This document shows positions 27,145 to 34,218 of a stretch of 64,000 nucleotides of DNA, piece after piece. Each line of letters starts with the position of its first letter. Within the stretch, counting starts at the first letter, position 1. This stretch comes from Paracidovorax wautersii (GTDB lineage Bacteria; Pseudomonadota; Gammaproteobacteria; Burkholderiales; Burkholderiaceae_C), in NCBI GenBank assembly GCA_009912175.1, contig WNDQ01000011.1, positions 20,916 through 84,915 of the forward strand, in the 5' to 3' direction. Under the pieces are notes generated by a model that worked only from the letters and a program-made list of their open reading frames with translations, was not told the origin of the DNA and did not search any database. The position numbers and the translations under genes are program-made.

Positions 27145-27843
27145 TCATGCCTGCAGGTAGACACCCGGGTGGGCGGACAGGCCCTGCTTGACCTGGCGCG
27201 TCGCCTCGTCGGCCAGCACTTCCTCGGCACCGGCCTCGAGCGCGTCGAAAGCCTGGCGCACCACCGCATCCGGCGACAGCTTGGGCGCTTCCAGGCCACG
27301 CGTCAGGTCGGTGTCGACGAAGCCCATGTGCAGGCCGAGCACCTGCGTGCCCTGCTCGCGCAGTTCGTGGCGCAGGCCATTGGTCAGGGCCCAGGCGGCC
27401 GACTTGCTCATGCCGTACACGCCCAGGCGCGGCCGGTTGATCCAGCTGGCGATCGACAGCACGTTCAGCAGCGCGCCGCCGCCATGGGCCGCGAGTGCCG
27501 GCGCAAAAGCCTGCGCCACGCGCAGCGAGCCCAGCAGGTTGGTTTCCAGGTGGCGACGCGCCGACTCCACGCTGTCCGGGGCCAGAAAACCGCCAAACAC
27601 GGCGATGCCGGCGTTGTTGATGACCAGCGTCACGTCCTGGGCCAGGGCGGCCGCGGCGGCCACGTCGGCATCGCTCGTGACGTCGAGCTGGATGGCCTGC
27701 ACGCCCGGCAGCGTGATGCTGGCCGGATCACGCGCGCCGGCGTAGACCTTGCGGGCACCCCGGGCCAGGGCCTCGCGGGCGAAGGCCAGGCCGATGCCAC
27801 GGTTGGCGCCCGTGATGAGGACGGTTGCGTTCTTCAATTCCAT
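27145..27843 (-). CDS. Short-chain dehydrogenase/reductase
   Basis: 232 residues. NAD(P)-binding motif TGANRGIG at residues 11-18, NNAG in LVINNAGIAVFGG, catalytic Ser in NVLSIASW, and YxxxK as YGMSKS, where the Lys is in the expected place. GARKVYAGARDP resembles SDRs of the CsgA/short classical type. Substrate unknown; co-transcription with an efflux pump suggests modification of the same toxic compound. A TetR operator (27905-27922) sits 62 bp upstream. Confidence 0.88.
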   Translation of the reverse strand: MELKNATVLITGANRGIGLAFAREALARGARKVYAGARDPASITLPGVQAIQLDVTSDADVAAAAALAQDVTLVINNAGIAVFGGFLAPDSVESARRHLETNLLGSLRVAQAFAPALAAHGGGALLNVLSIASWINRPRLGVYGMSKSAAWALTNGLRHELREQGTQVLGLHMGFVDTDLTRGLEAPKLSPDAVVRQAFDALEAGAEEVLADEATRQVKQGLSAHPGVYLQA

Positions 27844-27904
27844 GAGGGGTTCCTTGGGGACTGCGTCCGGAAGAAAGACCGGGGTTGCCGGTCGGCTGCA
27901 AAAA

Positions 27905-27922
27905 ATATGATGATCGTCATAT
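27905..27922. promoter_or_regulatory. TetR operator, SDR/MFS copy
   Basis: ATATGA-TGATCG-TCATAT, a perfect 6-bp inverted repeat with a 6-bp spacer, between the TetR stop and the SDR start. It shares both arms and the central ATC with the copy upstream of tetR. Confidence 0.75.
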
Positions 27923-27924
27923 AG

Positions 27925-28569
27925 CTAAGGGCAAAAAAGGCCGCTCGCAGCAGCCTCTATCAGCCAGTGCCAGTGCATGGCCTGCTGGCCCTCGCTGTCG
28001 TAGTGTTCGAGGATGGACTGGCGCGCGGCCGCCAGCATGGCGCGCCCTTCTTCGTTGTCGCCCAGCGCACGCGCCAGCTGCAGCGTGCCGACGAGATGGC
28101 CCGTCACCGCCATGGCGACATGCGGCGCAGCGTCGTCCGGCAAGGCACGACGCACAACCTCGACCAGACCCCGCACCCGGCGGGCCGACACGTCGCGGAC
28201 TTCGGGCGACTGCCGCGGCATCTCGGAGGCGAGCGCCGCAATCGGGCAGCCGCCCTCGCCATTGGCCAGATGACTCGGCGACAGATAGCCTTCCACCAGC
28301 GCCCGCAGCGGGCTGGCACCATCGGCCCGGCGGCGTTCCACGGACTGCGCCACGCGGCCGGCACCGTCACGGCCGGCCCGCTCCATCGCTGCCACCAACA
28401 AGGCATCACGCGACGCAAAGTGCGCATAGAAACCGCCGTGCGTCAGCCCGGCCTCCTTCATGACGTCGGCCACGCCCACGCCGGCGTAACCCTGACGCCG
28501 GATCGCGCGCGCGGCCGCTTCCACGATGCGTTCATGGGAGATCTCTTTACGGGAAGTGGGGCCGGGCAT
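27925..28569 (-). CDS. TetR-family repressor of the adjacent SDR-MFS genes
   Basis: 214 residues from ATG at 28569 (MPGPTSRKEISHERIVEAAARAIRR). The N-terminal helix-turn-helix reads YAGVGVADVMKEAGLTHGGFYAHFASRDALLVAAME, typical of the TetR subgroup with a TetR_C_33-like ligand domain. Two identical-arm operators (28585-28602 over its own promoter; 27905-27922 before the SDR gene) indicate autoregulation and control of the downstream efflux genes. The inducing compound is unknown. Confidence 0.9.
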   Translation of the reverse strand: MPGPTSRKEISHERIVEAAARAIRRQGYAGVGVADVMKEAGLTHGGFYAHFASRDALLVAAMERAGRDGAGRVAQSVERRRADGASPLRALVEGYLSPSHLANGEGGCPIAALASEMPRQSPEVRDVSARRVRGLVEVVRRALPDDAAPHVAMAVTGHLVGTLQLARALGDNEEGRAMLAAARQSILEHYDSEGQQAMHWHWLIEAAASGLFCP

Positions 28570-28584
28570 GATTGGGAATTCAAA

Positions 28585-28602
28585 ATATGACAATCATCAT
28601 AT
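28585..28602. promoter_or_regulatory. TetR operator, autoregulatory copy
   Basis: ATATGA-CAATCA-TCATAT, extended by one more A/T pair on each side (28584-28603), 15 bp upstream of the TetR ATG. It would block the tetR promoter or its early transcript. Confidence 0.75.
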
Positions 28603-28647
28603 TGTAAAGCCGGCGGATTGCGACGACCAGATCCTCCCGTGGCGATG

Positions 28648-28675
28648 TTTTTTGTCTTGGGGCGACGGCAAAAAA
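28648..28675. repeat. Dispersed palindromic element, copy 1
   Basis: TTTTTTGTC, then the conserved core TTGGGGCGACGG, then CAAAAAA. It resembles two further copies at 31110-31144 and 39541-39570. This copy has a shorter core. Its A-run is used by the tRNA terminator on the minus strand. Confidence 0.6.
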
Positions 28676-28706
28676 CCCGCGCTGCCAGGAAACACATGCG
28701 GGCTTT
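28671..28706 (-). terminator. Terminator downstream of tRNA-Arg
   Basis: On the minus strand, AAGCCCGC pairs with GCGGGTTT (one G-U pair) and is followed by a U-run. It lies 33 bp after the tRNA 3' end. Confidence 0.7.
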
Positions 28707-28738
28707 GGGAGTGCTGGACACTCGTTGAAACGGGAATT

Positions 28739-28815
28739 TGGCCTGCCTGGAGGGGTTCGAACCCCCGACCCACAGCTTAGAAGGCTGTTGCTCTATCCAA
28801 CTGAGCTACAGGCAG
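28739..28815 (-). tRNA. tRNA-Arg (anticodon UCU)
   Basis: 77 nt including an encoded CCA. Acceptor stem CTGCCTG / CAGGCAG, anticodon arm ACAGC-CTTCTAA-GCTGT with UCU at positions 34-36, and T arm GGGGGTTCGAACCCCTC. It reads AGA (and by wobble AGG) codons, which are rare in this GC-rich DNA. A terminator follows at 28671-28706. Confidence 0.95.
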
Positions 28816-29047
28816 TGAAGAGATGACATCAAGCGCCAAGGCGGGCGCTCATGAAAAAGACGGCGGCGCGCAAGGCCGAACAGCCGGCGGGCGCCACGGA
28901 CAGGGTCTGTGTGACGACGCGTCATTATGCCTGGATCACAACCCCATCTTAGAGCCGGTCCCGCTCGATTTTGCGCGCAGCCGCCCTTGTCCTGCCCTCT
29001 TGGCCAACCCTCTGCGCAAGCGCCCGCACGCCCGCGACTGCTCCTGG

Positions 29048-29081
29048 CTGTCATCCCGCCGTCACGATCCCCACCTAGGCT
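29048..29081 (+). promoter_or_regulatory. Pho box and promoter for the phosphatase gene
   Basis: CTGTCAT-CCCG-CCGTCAC (29048-29065) matches the PhoB box of two 7-bp direct repeats spaced by 4 bp, with one or two mismatches. TAGGCT (29076-29081) follows 10 bp later as the -10, the standard PhoB-activated layout. The remaining 28816-29227 stretch shows no gene. Confidence 0.65.
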
Positions 29082-29227
29082 GCAGTCGCCCCACGACACC
29101 CCAGCCTGCCCTGGAACGGATCAGCGACGGACGCGCTTCGGCGACGCAAAAGATGGGAGGGTAGCGCTTTCGAGCGGGTGTGAACGGGACCGTGGTGGCC
29201 ATCCTCCACCAGCCCATCGACGCCAAC

Positions 29228-30967
29228 ATGCAAGACAGCAGCCAGCCACCGACCGATCGCGATCCCAACACACCCACCTCAGAAGCTCTCAACGTCAGCC
29301 GCCGGCGCCTGCTGGGCGGCGCGCTGGGCGCGCCCCTTGTCGGGGCGGCCACGCTATCGGGCTGCGCCAGCGCCGGCACGGGGTCGGGCGCCACCCGACC
29401 AGCACCGCTTGACCTGGACGCCGCGCTGCGCGACCAGGTCAAGACCATCGTCGTGATCTATGGCGAAAACCGCAGCTTCAACAATCTGTTCGCCGACTTT
29501 CCCGGCCTGGCGCGGCCGCTGGCCCAGTTGCGGCCGGCCGACTACCAGCAGCGCGACCGCGACGGCAGTGTGCTGCCCCGGCTGCCCAGCGTTCCGGGCG
29601 GCTGGCTGAAAGAGGCGCAGACCTCCAACGGTCTGCCCTACCCCGCGGGCACGCAGTACCAGACGAATCTGCCCAACGCGCCCTTTCGCCTGCGGGGACC
29701 GGGCGGCGAGAACCTGCCGCTGGGCCTGGTCACGCGCGACCTGTGGCATGTCTTCTATCAGAACCAGATGCAGATCAACGAGGGCCGCAACGACAGGTTC
29801 GTTGCTTGGGCCGACTCGGGCGCCTTCACCATGGGCTGCTACGCCAACACCAGCTACGCGCTGCGGCTGTGGTCGATCGCGCGCGAATTCGTGCTGTGCG
29901 ACAACTTCTTCCAGGGCGCTTTCGGCGGCTCCTTCCTGAACCACCTCTACCTGGTGTCCGCGACCGCGCCGCGTTACCCCAACGCCGACACCAGCATCGC
30001 CGCCGGCCTGATCGCCACCACCGTCAGCGGCGCGCCGGACGACACACGCCTCAAGCCGCTGCCGACCTCGCCGGCCAGCGCCCTGGACGGCGTCCCGGCC
30101 TTCGGCCCCAGCGCACTCACGCCCACGGAAACACGGCCCGACGGCACACGGCTGAGCTATGGCGTCAACACCATGGCCCCGCCCTACGCCCCGACCTGGA
30201 CCAATCTGGCCATGGACGCCACGGGCCAGGTGGTGGACTTCACCAAGCCCGCCAACGCCAGCGCGCTGCCACCCCAGGTCCACGAACACATCGGCGACAA
30301 GCTCGACGCCCGCGGCGTGGAGTGGGCCTGGTACGCCGGTGCCTACCAGCAGACGCTGGCGCAGCACGGCGCCAACATCGCCAACGGCACGCCGGTGGTG
30401 CCCAACTTCCAGTACCACCACCAGCCCTTCAATTACTTCAGGAACCTGGCGCCCGGCACCGCGGCACGCGAGCGGCGCCTGCGCGACGGCGGGCTGGGCG
30501 ACGACGAAAGCTCCAACAAATTCATCGCCGATGCCAAGGCCGGCCGGCTGCCGGCCGTGACCTTCTACAAGCCCCAGGGCAACCTGAACCTGCACGCGGG
30601 CTATGCGGACGTGGCCTCGGGCGACCAGCACATCGCCCACATCGTATCGGTGCTGCGCGCCAGCCCGCAGTGGGAAAACATGGTGGTGGTCATCACCTTC
30701 GACGAAAACGGCGGCTGGTGGGACCACGTCGCGCCGCCCAAGGGCGACCGCTGGGGCCCGGGCTCGCGCATTCCGGCCCTCGTGGTCTCGCCGTTCGCCC
30801 GCAAGGGCCATGTCGACCACACGCCCTTCGACAAGGCGTCGATCCTGCGGCTGATCACGCGCACCTTCGCCCTGGAGCCGCTGGCCGGCCTGCAGGAGCG
30901 TGACCAGGCCATGGCCGCCCGGGGACAGGCCCCGCTGGGCGACCTGACCCATGCCCTGGAGCTTTGA
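29228..30967 (+). CDS. AcpA-type acid phosphatase / phospholipase C family, secreted
   Basis: 579 residues from ATG at 29228 (MQDSSQPPTDRD); an upstream GTG at 29180 is less likely. Twin-arginine signal SRRRLLGGALGAPLVGAATLSGC, perhaps lipidated at the Cys. The phosphoesterase domain begins VKTIVVIYGENRSFNNLF (metal and nucleophile region) and has FFQGAFGGSFLNHLYL, then VVITFDENGGWWDHVAPPKGDRWGPG near the end. This is the AcpA / phospholipase C superfamily, which releases phosphate from phosphomonoesters or lipids in the periplasm. The upstream Pho box suggests induction by phosphate limitation. Single-gene unit. Confidence 0.88.
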   Translation: MQDSSQPPTDRDPNTPTSEALNVSRRRLLGGALGAPLVGAATLSGCASAGTGSGATRPAPLDLDAALRDQVKTIVVIYGENRSFNNLFADFPGLARPLAQLRPADYQQRDRDGSVLPRLPSVPGGWLKEAQTSNGLPYPAGTQYQTNLPNAPFRLRGPGGENLPLGLVTRDLWHVFYQNQMQINEGRNDRFVAWADSGAFTMGCYANTSYALRLWSIAREFVLCDNFFQGAFGGSFLNHLYLVSATAPRYPNADTSIAAGLIATTVSGAPDDTRLKPLPTSPASALDGVPAFGPSALTPTETRPDGTRLSYGVNTMAPPYAPTWTNLAMDATGQVVDFTKPANASALPPQVHEHIGDKLDARGVEWAWYAGAYQQTLAQHGANIANGTPVVPNFQYHHQPFNYFRNLAPGTAARERRLRDGGLGDDESSNKFIADAKAGRLPAVTFYKPQGNLNLHAGYADVASGDQHIAHIVSVLRASPQWENMVVVITFDENGGWWDHVAPPKGDRWGPGSRIPALVVSPFARKGHVDHTPFDKASILRLITRTFALEPLAGLQERDQAMAARGQAPLGDLTHALEL

Positions 30968-30983
30968 AGCTTAGAACCTCCGG

Positions 30984-31016
30984 CTTAAGCCCCGCCTAAG
31001 AAACGGTCCCTAGACT
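30984..31016 (+). promoter_or_regulatory. Activator-type promoter with QseB/PmrA-like repeat for the plus-strand small RNA
   Basis: CTTAAG-N5-CCTAAG (30984-31000), half sites 11 bp apart, followed 10 bp later by TAGACT (31011-31016) as -10. No -35 hexamer is needed in this architecture, where the regulator covers that position. It begins 17 bp after the phosphatase stop. Confidence 0.5.
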
Positions 31017-31021
31017 GCCAT

Positions 31022-31116
31022 CCATTCCATAGGGCAATCTTTACTCCGTCCTCACCCTCCCTCAGGGCCCTATGGATTCACCCACTCGGCGTCTCGAACC
31101 CGAGTGGGGTTTTTTT
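31022..31116 (+). ncRNA. Candidate small RNA, plus strand, about 95 nt
   Basis: The start is inferred 6-7 nt after the -10 TAGACT. A 10-bp hairpin TCCATAGGGC / GCCCTATGGA (31026-31035 with 31067-31076) encloses a pyrimidine-rich 31-nt loop. An intrinsic terminator follows directly: CCCACTCGG / CCGAGTGGG (31081-31108) and seven T (31110-31116). No open reading frame fits within it. Because the terminator has its own promoter nearby, it is more than a 3' UTR of the phosphatase gene, although processing from that mRNA is an alternative. Confidence 0.55.
31081..31116 (+). terminator. Intrinsic terminator of the plus-strand small RNA / phosphatase mRNA
   Basis: Perfect 9-bp stem CCCACTCGG / CCGAGTGGG, 10-nt loop, and TTTTTTT. 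Textbook strength. Confidence 0.9.
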
Positions 31117-31144
31117 GTCTTGGGGCGGCCCGGCGACAAAAAAA
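31110..31144. repeat. Dispersed palindromic element, copy 2
   Basis: TTTTTTGTC / GACAAAAAA arms (31111-31119 and 31135-31143) around TTGGGGCGGCCCGGC. It sits exactly between the terminators of the two convergent small RNAs and supplies both U-runs. Confidence 0.65.
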
Positions 31145-31242
31145 GCCCGCCTTGCGCAAAGCAAGACGGGCATGAAGCCACCTTAGAGGGTGGAGGAGAC
31201 AAACGGTGATGCCTGCGTCCCATTGGAAACGCAGGCATCGAT
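31138..31242 (-). ncRNA. Candidate small RNA, minus strand, about 105 nt
   Basis: Three hairpins in order: GATGCCTGCGT / ACGCAGGCATC, 11 bp (31208-31239); CCACC / GGTGG (31178-31193); and the terminator GCCCGTCTTGC / GCAAGGCGGGC with one mismatch (31145-31171), followed by seven U (31138-31144). The promoter at 31249-31277 is near consensus and places the start about 31242. The 31194-31207 linker (GUUUGUCUCCUCCA region) is unpaired and could be a seed. No reading frame with coding character fits it. No known family was recognised. Confidence 0.7.
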
Positions 31243-31248
31243 GGCGTG

Positions 31249-31277
31249 ATTGTAATGCTGAAATACGTGAATTTCAA
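31249..31277 (-). promoter_or_regulatory. Sigma-70 promoter for the minus-strand small RNA
   Basis: Minus strand TTGAAA (31272-31277), 17-bp spacer and TACAAT (31249-31254). Near consensus, in a locally AT-rich stretch (31245-31310). The rest, up to the mprF start at 31504, shows no gene. Confidence 0.75.
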
Positions 31278-31503
31278 TAATTACTGAAATTTCGCAAATC
31301 AATAACTTGAACCCTGTCTTGCCTGCGCACAGCCTGCTCGCTTCCATCGGAGCCGCACCGCCAAAAGATGGTCGCCGGGCGCGCCACACGGCCTTCCGGC
31401 CCCTATCATTCACGCTCCGATATCCTGCACCCGTCGTGCCGGCTGTCGTCTGTTCTGCCACTGGCCCATTCGCCTTGCCATTGCCGCTCCAGGAGCCCCG
31501 TCC

Positions 31504-34131
31504 ATGTCGTTCGTGATGCCCGCCTTCGTGGGCAAGCTGATCAAGCTGTTTGATCGTCCCAGCCTGCGGGCCGGGCTGCTGGTGGCCGCGGCACTGGTCG
31601 TGGGGACGCTGGTCTTCGAGTCGCTGCAGCACCTGCTCGCCGAGGTCAAGTACCGCCGCATCGCGGCCCTGGTCAGCCAGACTCCCACGCACCTGCTGCT
31701 GCTGGCGGGCCTGGCCACGCTGGCCAGCTACATCTGCCTGATGGGCTACGACTTTTCCTCGCTGCGCTACTTGGGCCTGCGCGAGAAGGTGCGGCGCTCG
31801 ACCATCGGGCTGACGTCCTTCATCGCCTTTGCGCTGGGCAACACCGTCGGGCTCGGCCCGCTGGCCGGCGGCGCCGTGCGCATGCGCATGTTCACGGCGG
31901 CCGGACTGGAGCCCATGCAAGTGGCTCGCGCGGCCGCGTTCAATGCCCTGGCCTTTGGCTTCGGCACCACGGCGTTCGGCGCAGCAGCGCTGCTGTGGGG
32001 GGCACCCGACGTGGCCGAGTTGGCCCACATGCCCGCAGCCGCGCTGCGCGCCATCGCCCTGGGCCTGCTGGCGGCGCTGGGCTGGCTGCTGTGGCGCTGC
32101 GCCCACCGCCCCTACCTGCGGGTGCGCCACTGGAAGATCGAGCTGCCCCATCTGCGGCTGGCCCTGCAGCAGTTGGCCATCACCGCGCTGGACCTGAGCT
32201 TTGCGGCGCTCACGCTGTGGGTGCTGCTACCCACCGAGGGGCTGTCGTGGTGGACCTACCTGTCCTTCTATCTGCTGGCGCTGGCGCTGGGCGTGATCAG
32301 CCATGTGCCGGCCGGCCTGGGCGTGTTCGAGGCGGTGATGCTGCTGGGCATCGGCGGCACGGTGCCGCCCGACCAGTTGGCCGCCGCCCTGGTGCTCTAT
32401 CGCCTGATCTACTTCCTGTTCCCGCTGGGGCTGGCGGCCACGCTGCTGGTCGGCTACGAAGCCCTGCTGCATGGCCGCGCGAGCGGCAAGGCGACGGCGG
32501 TGCTGGGCGCGAGCCTGCCGCTGGCCCGGGCGGCCGCGCGCATGAGCCCCATGCTGCTGGCGGCGCTGACCTTCATCGCCGGCATCGTGCTGCTGGTCTC
32601 GGGCGTGACGCCAGCCAGCCACAGCGCGGCCGAGCTGCTGTCGGTCAAGGTCCCGCTCATCCTGGTCGAGTCGGCCCACATGGTGGGCAGCATCTGCGGC
32701 CTGCTGCTGCTGGTGCTCGCCCGCGGCCTGCTGCACCGGCTGGACGCGGCCTGGTGGGGCGCGCTGGCGGCCACCGGCATCAGCTTCTGGCTGGCGCTGC
32801 CCAAGGGCATCGCCGTGCACGAGATGATGTACCTGGGCTTTCTGTTCTCGCTGCTGCTCATCTCGCGTCGCCAGTTCAACCGCCGCTCGTCGCTGTTCTC
32901 GATGCAGTTCGACGTGTACTGGCTGGTCTGGCTGGGCGCGACGCTGGCGGCGGTGGCCTGGATCTTCTTTTTCACCTACCGCAACGTCGCCTACACCAAC
33001 GAGCTGTGGTGGCGCTTCGAATTCAACGCCAACGCCCCGCGTTCGCTGCGTGCGGCGCTGGCGGTGGCGCTGATCACGCTGGTCTTTGCCGTCTGGCAGT
33101 TGCTGCGCAAGCCCTCGGGCGTGCCGGCCGCGGCCAGCCGGGAAGAGCTGGCACGCTCGCGCGCCATCATTGCCGGCCAGCCCAATGCGCAGGCTTTCAT
33201 CATGCTCTCTGGCGACAAGAGTGTGCTGTTCTCGGCCTCGGGCCAGTCCTTCCTGATGTACGGCAAGCAGGGGCGCAGCTGGATCGCCCTGTTCGACCCG
33301 GTGGGCCCGACCCACGAATGGCCCGAGCTGATCTGGACCTTCATCGAAACCGCCCACGCGCACGGCGGGCGCGCCGGCTTCTACCAGGTGCGGCCCGACA
33401 AGCTGGGCATGTACCTGGACGCCGGCATGCAGGCGCGCAAGCTGGGTGAGTTCGCCTGGGTGCCGCTGGGCACCTTCACGCTCAAGGGCGGCAAGCGCGC
33501 CAACCTGCGCACCTCGGTCAACCGCGCCGAACGCGACGGCCTGCGTTTTGCCGTGGTGCCGGCCGACGAGGTCCAGCCGCTGCTGCCCAAGCTGCGTGCG
33601 ATTTCCGACACCTGGCTGACCAAGAACCGCGCGCGTGAAAAAGGCTATTCGCTGGGCGCCTTCTCCGACGACTACGTGGCCAGCGGCCCGATCGCCGTGG
33701 TCACGCTCGACGGCGAGCCCGTGGCCTTTGCCACGCTGATGGAAACCGGCCGCAAGCTCGAAGCCAGCATCGACCTCATGCGCCAGACGCCCGACTCGCC
33801 CCCGGGCACCATGGACTACCTGTTCGTGCAGCTCATCCTGCATTACCAGTCGCACGGCTTCGAGCGTTTTGGCCTGGGCATGGCACCGCTGTCGGGCATG
33901 GCCAGCCACGAGCTGGCGTCGAGCTGGCATCGCCTGGCGCGCCTGCTGTTCGGCCACGGTGAACGTTTCTATCACTTCCGGGGTCTGAGGGCCTTCAAGG
34001 AAAAGTTCGAGCCCCAGTGGGAACCGCGCTACCTGATCGCCCCCAGCGCCTGGTCGGCACTGCTCGTCCTGATGGACACCGCCGCGCTGATCGGCCGGCT
34101 GGGCTCCCGTTTCGGCAACAACAAAACCTGA
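31504..34131 (+). CDS. mprF: Bifunctional lysylphosphatidylglycerol synthase/flippase MprF
   Basis: 875 residues. The N-terminal flippase half has about 14 membrane segments, with the family pattern FALGNTVGLGPLAGGAVRMRMF and LGVISHVPAGLGVFEAVMLLG. The C-terminal DUF2156 aminoacyl-transferase domain (about 540-860) includes LFDPVGPTHEWPELIWTFIE, RTSVNRAERDGL and FVQLILHYQSHGFERFGLGMAPLSG. It transfers lysine (or a related residue) from tRNA to phosphatidylglycerol and flips the product, reducing membrane negative charge. acvB follows 87 bp downstream, the conserved lpiA-acvB pairing. Confidence 0.93.
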   Translation: MSFVMPAFVGKLIKLFDRPSLRAGLLVAAALVVGTLVFESLQHLLAEVKYRRIAALVSQTPTHLLLLAGLATLASYICLMGYDFSSLRYLGLREKVRRSTIGLTSFIAFALGNTVGLGPLAGGAVRMRMFTAAGLEPMQVARAAAFNALAFGFGTTAFGAAALLWGAPDVAELAHMPAAALRAIALGLLAALGWLLWRCAHRPYLRVRHWKIELPHLRLALQQLAITALDLSFAALTLWVLLPTEGLSWWTYLSFYLLALALGVISHVPAGLGVFEAVMLLGIGGTVPPDQLAAALVLYRLIYFLFPLGLAATLLVGYEALLHGRASGKATAVLGASLPLARAAARMSPMLLAALTFIAGIVLLVSGVTPASHSAAELLSVKVPLILVESAHMVGSICGLLLLVLARGLLHRLDAAWWGALAATGISFWLALPKGIAVHEMMYLGFLFSLLLISRRQFNRRSSLFSMQFDVYWLVWLGATLAAVAWIFFFTYRNVAYTNELWWRFEFNANAPRSLRAALAVALITLVFAVWQLLRKPSGVPAAASREELARSRAIIAGQPNAQAFIMLSGDKSVLFSASGQSFLMYGKQGRSWIALFDPVGPTHEWPELIWTFIETAHAHGGRAGFYQVRPDKLGMYLDAGMQARKLGEFAWVPLGTFTLKGGKRANLRTSVNRAERDGLRFAVVPADEVQPLLPKLRAISDTWLTKNRAREKGYSLGAFSDDYVASGPIAVVTLDGEPVAFATLMETGRKLEASIDLMRQTPDSPPGTMDYLFVQLILHYQSHGFERFGLGMAPLSGMASHELASSWHRLARLLFGHGERFYHFRGLRAFKEKFEPQWEPRYLIAPSAWSALLVLMDTAALIGRLGSRFGNNKT

Positions 34132-34218
34132 GAACCTGTTCTGAGCACCGCGCAGGCGGCCCCTTCACGGGCCCGGCACTTGCCGTACGATTCGACTGCG
34201 CCTGAGGGAAAACAAGCC

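Noticed and set aside
31062..31277. 71-codon minus-strand open frame over the small RNA region
   Set aside because: It runs through two terminators and lacks a ribosome site and coding character.
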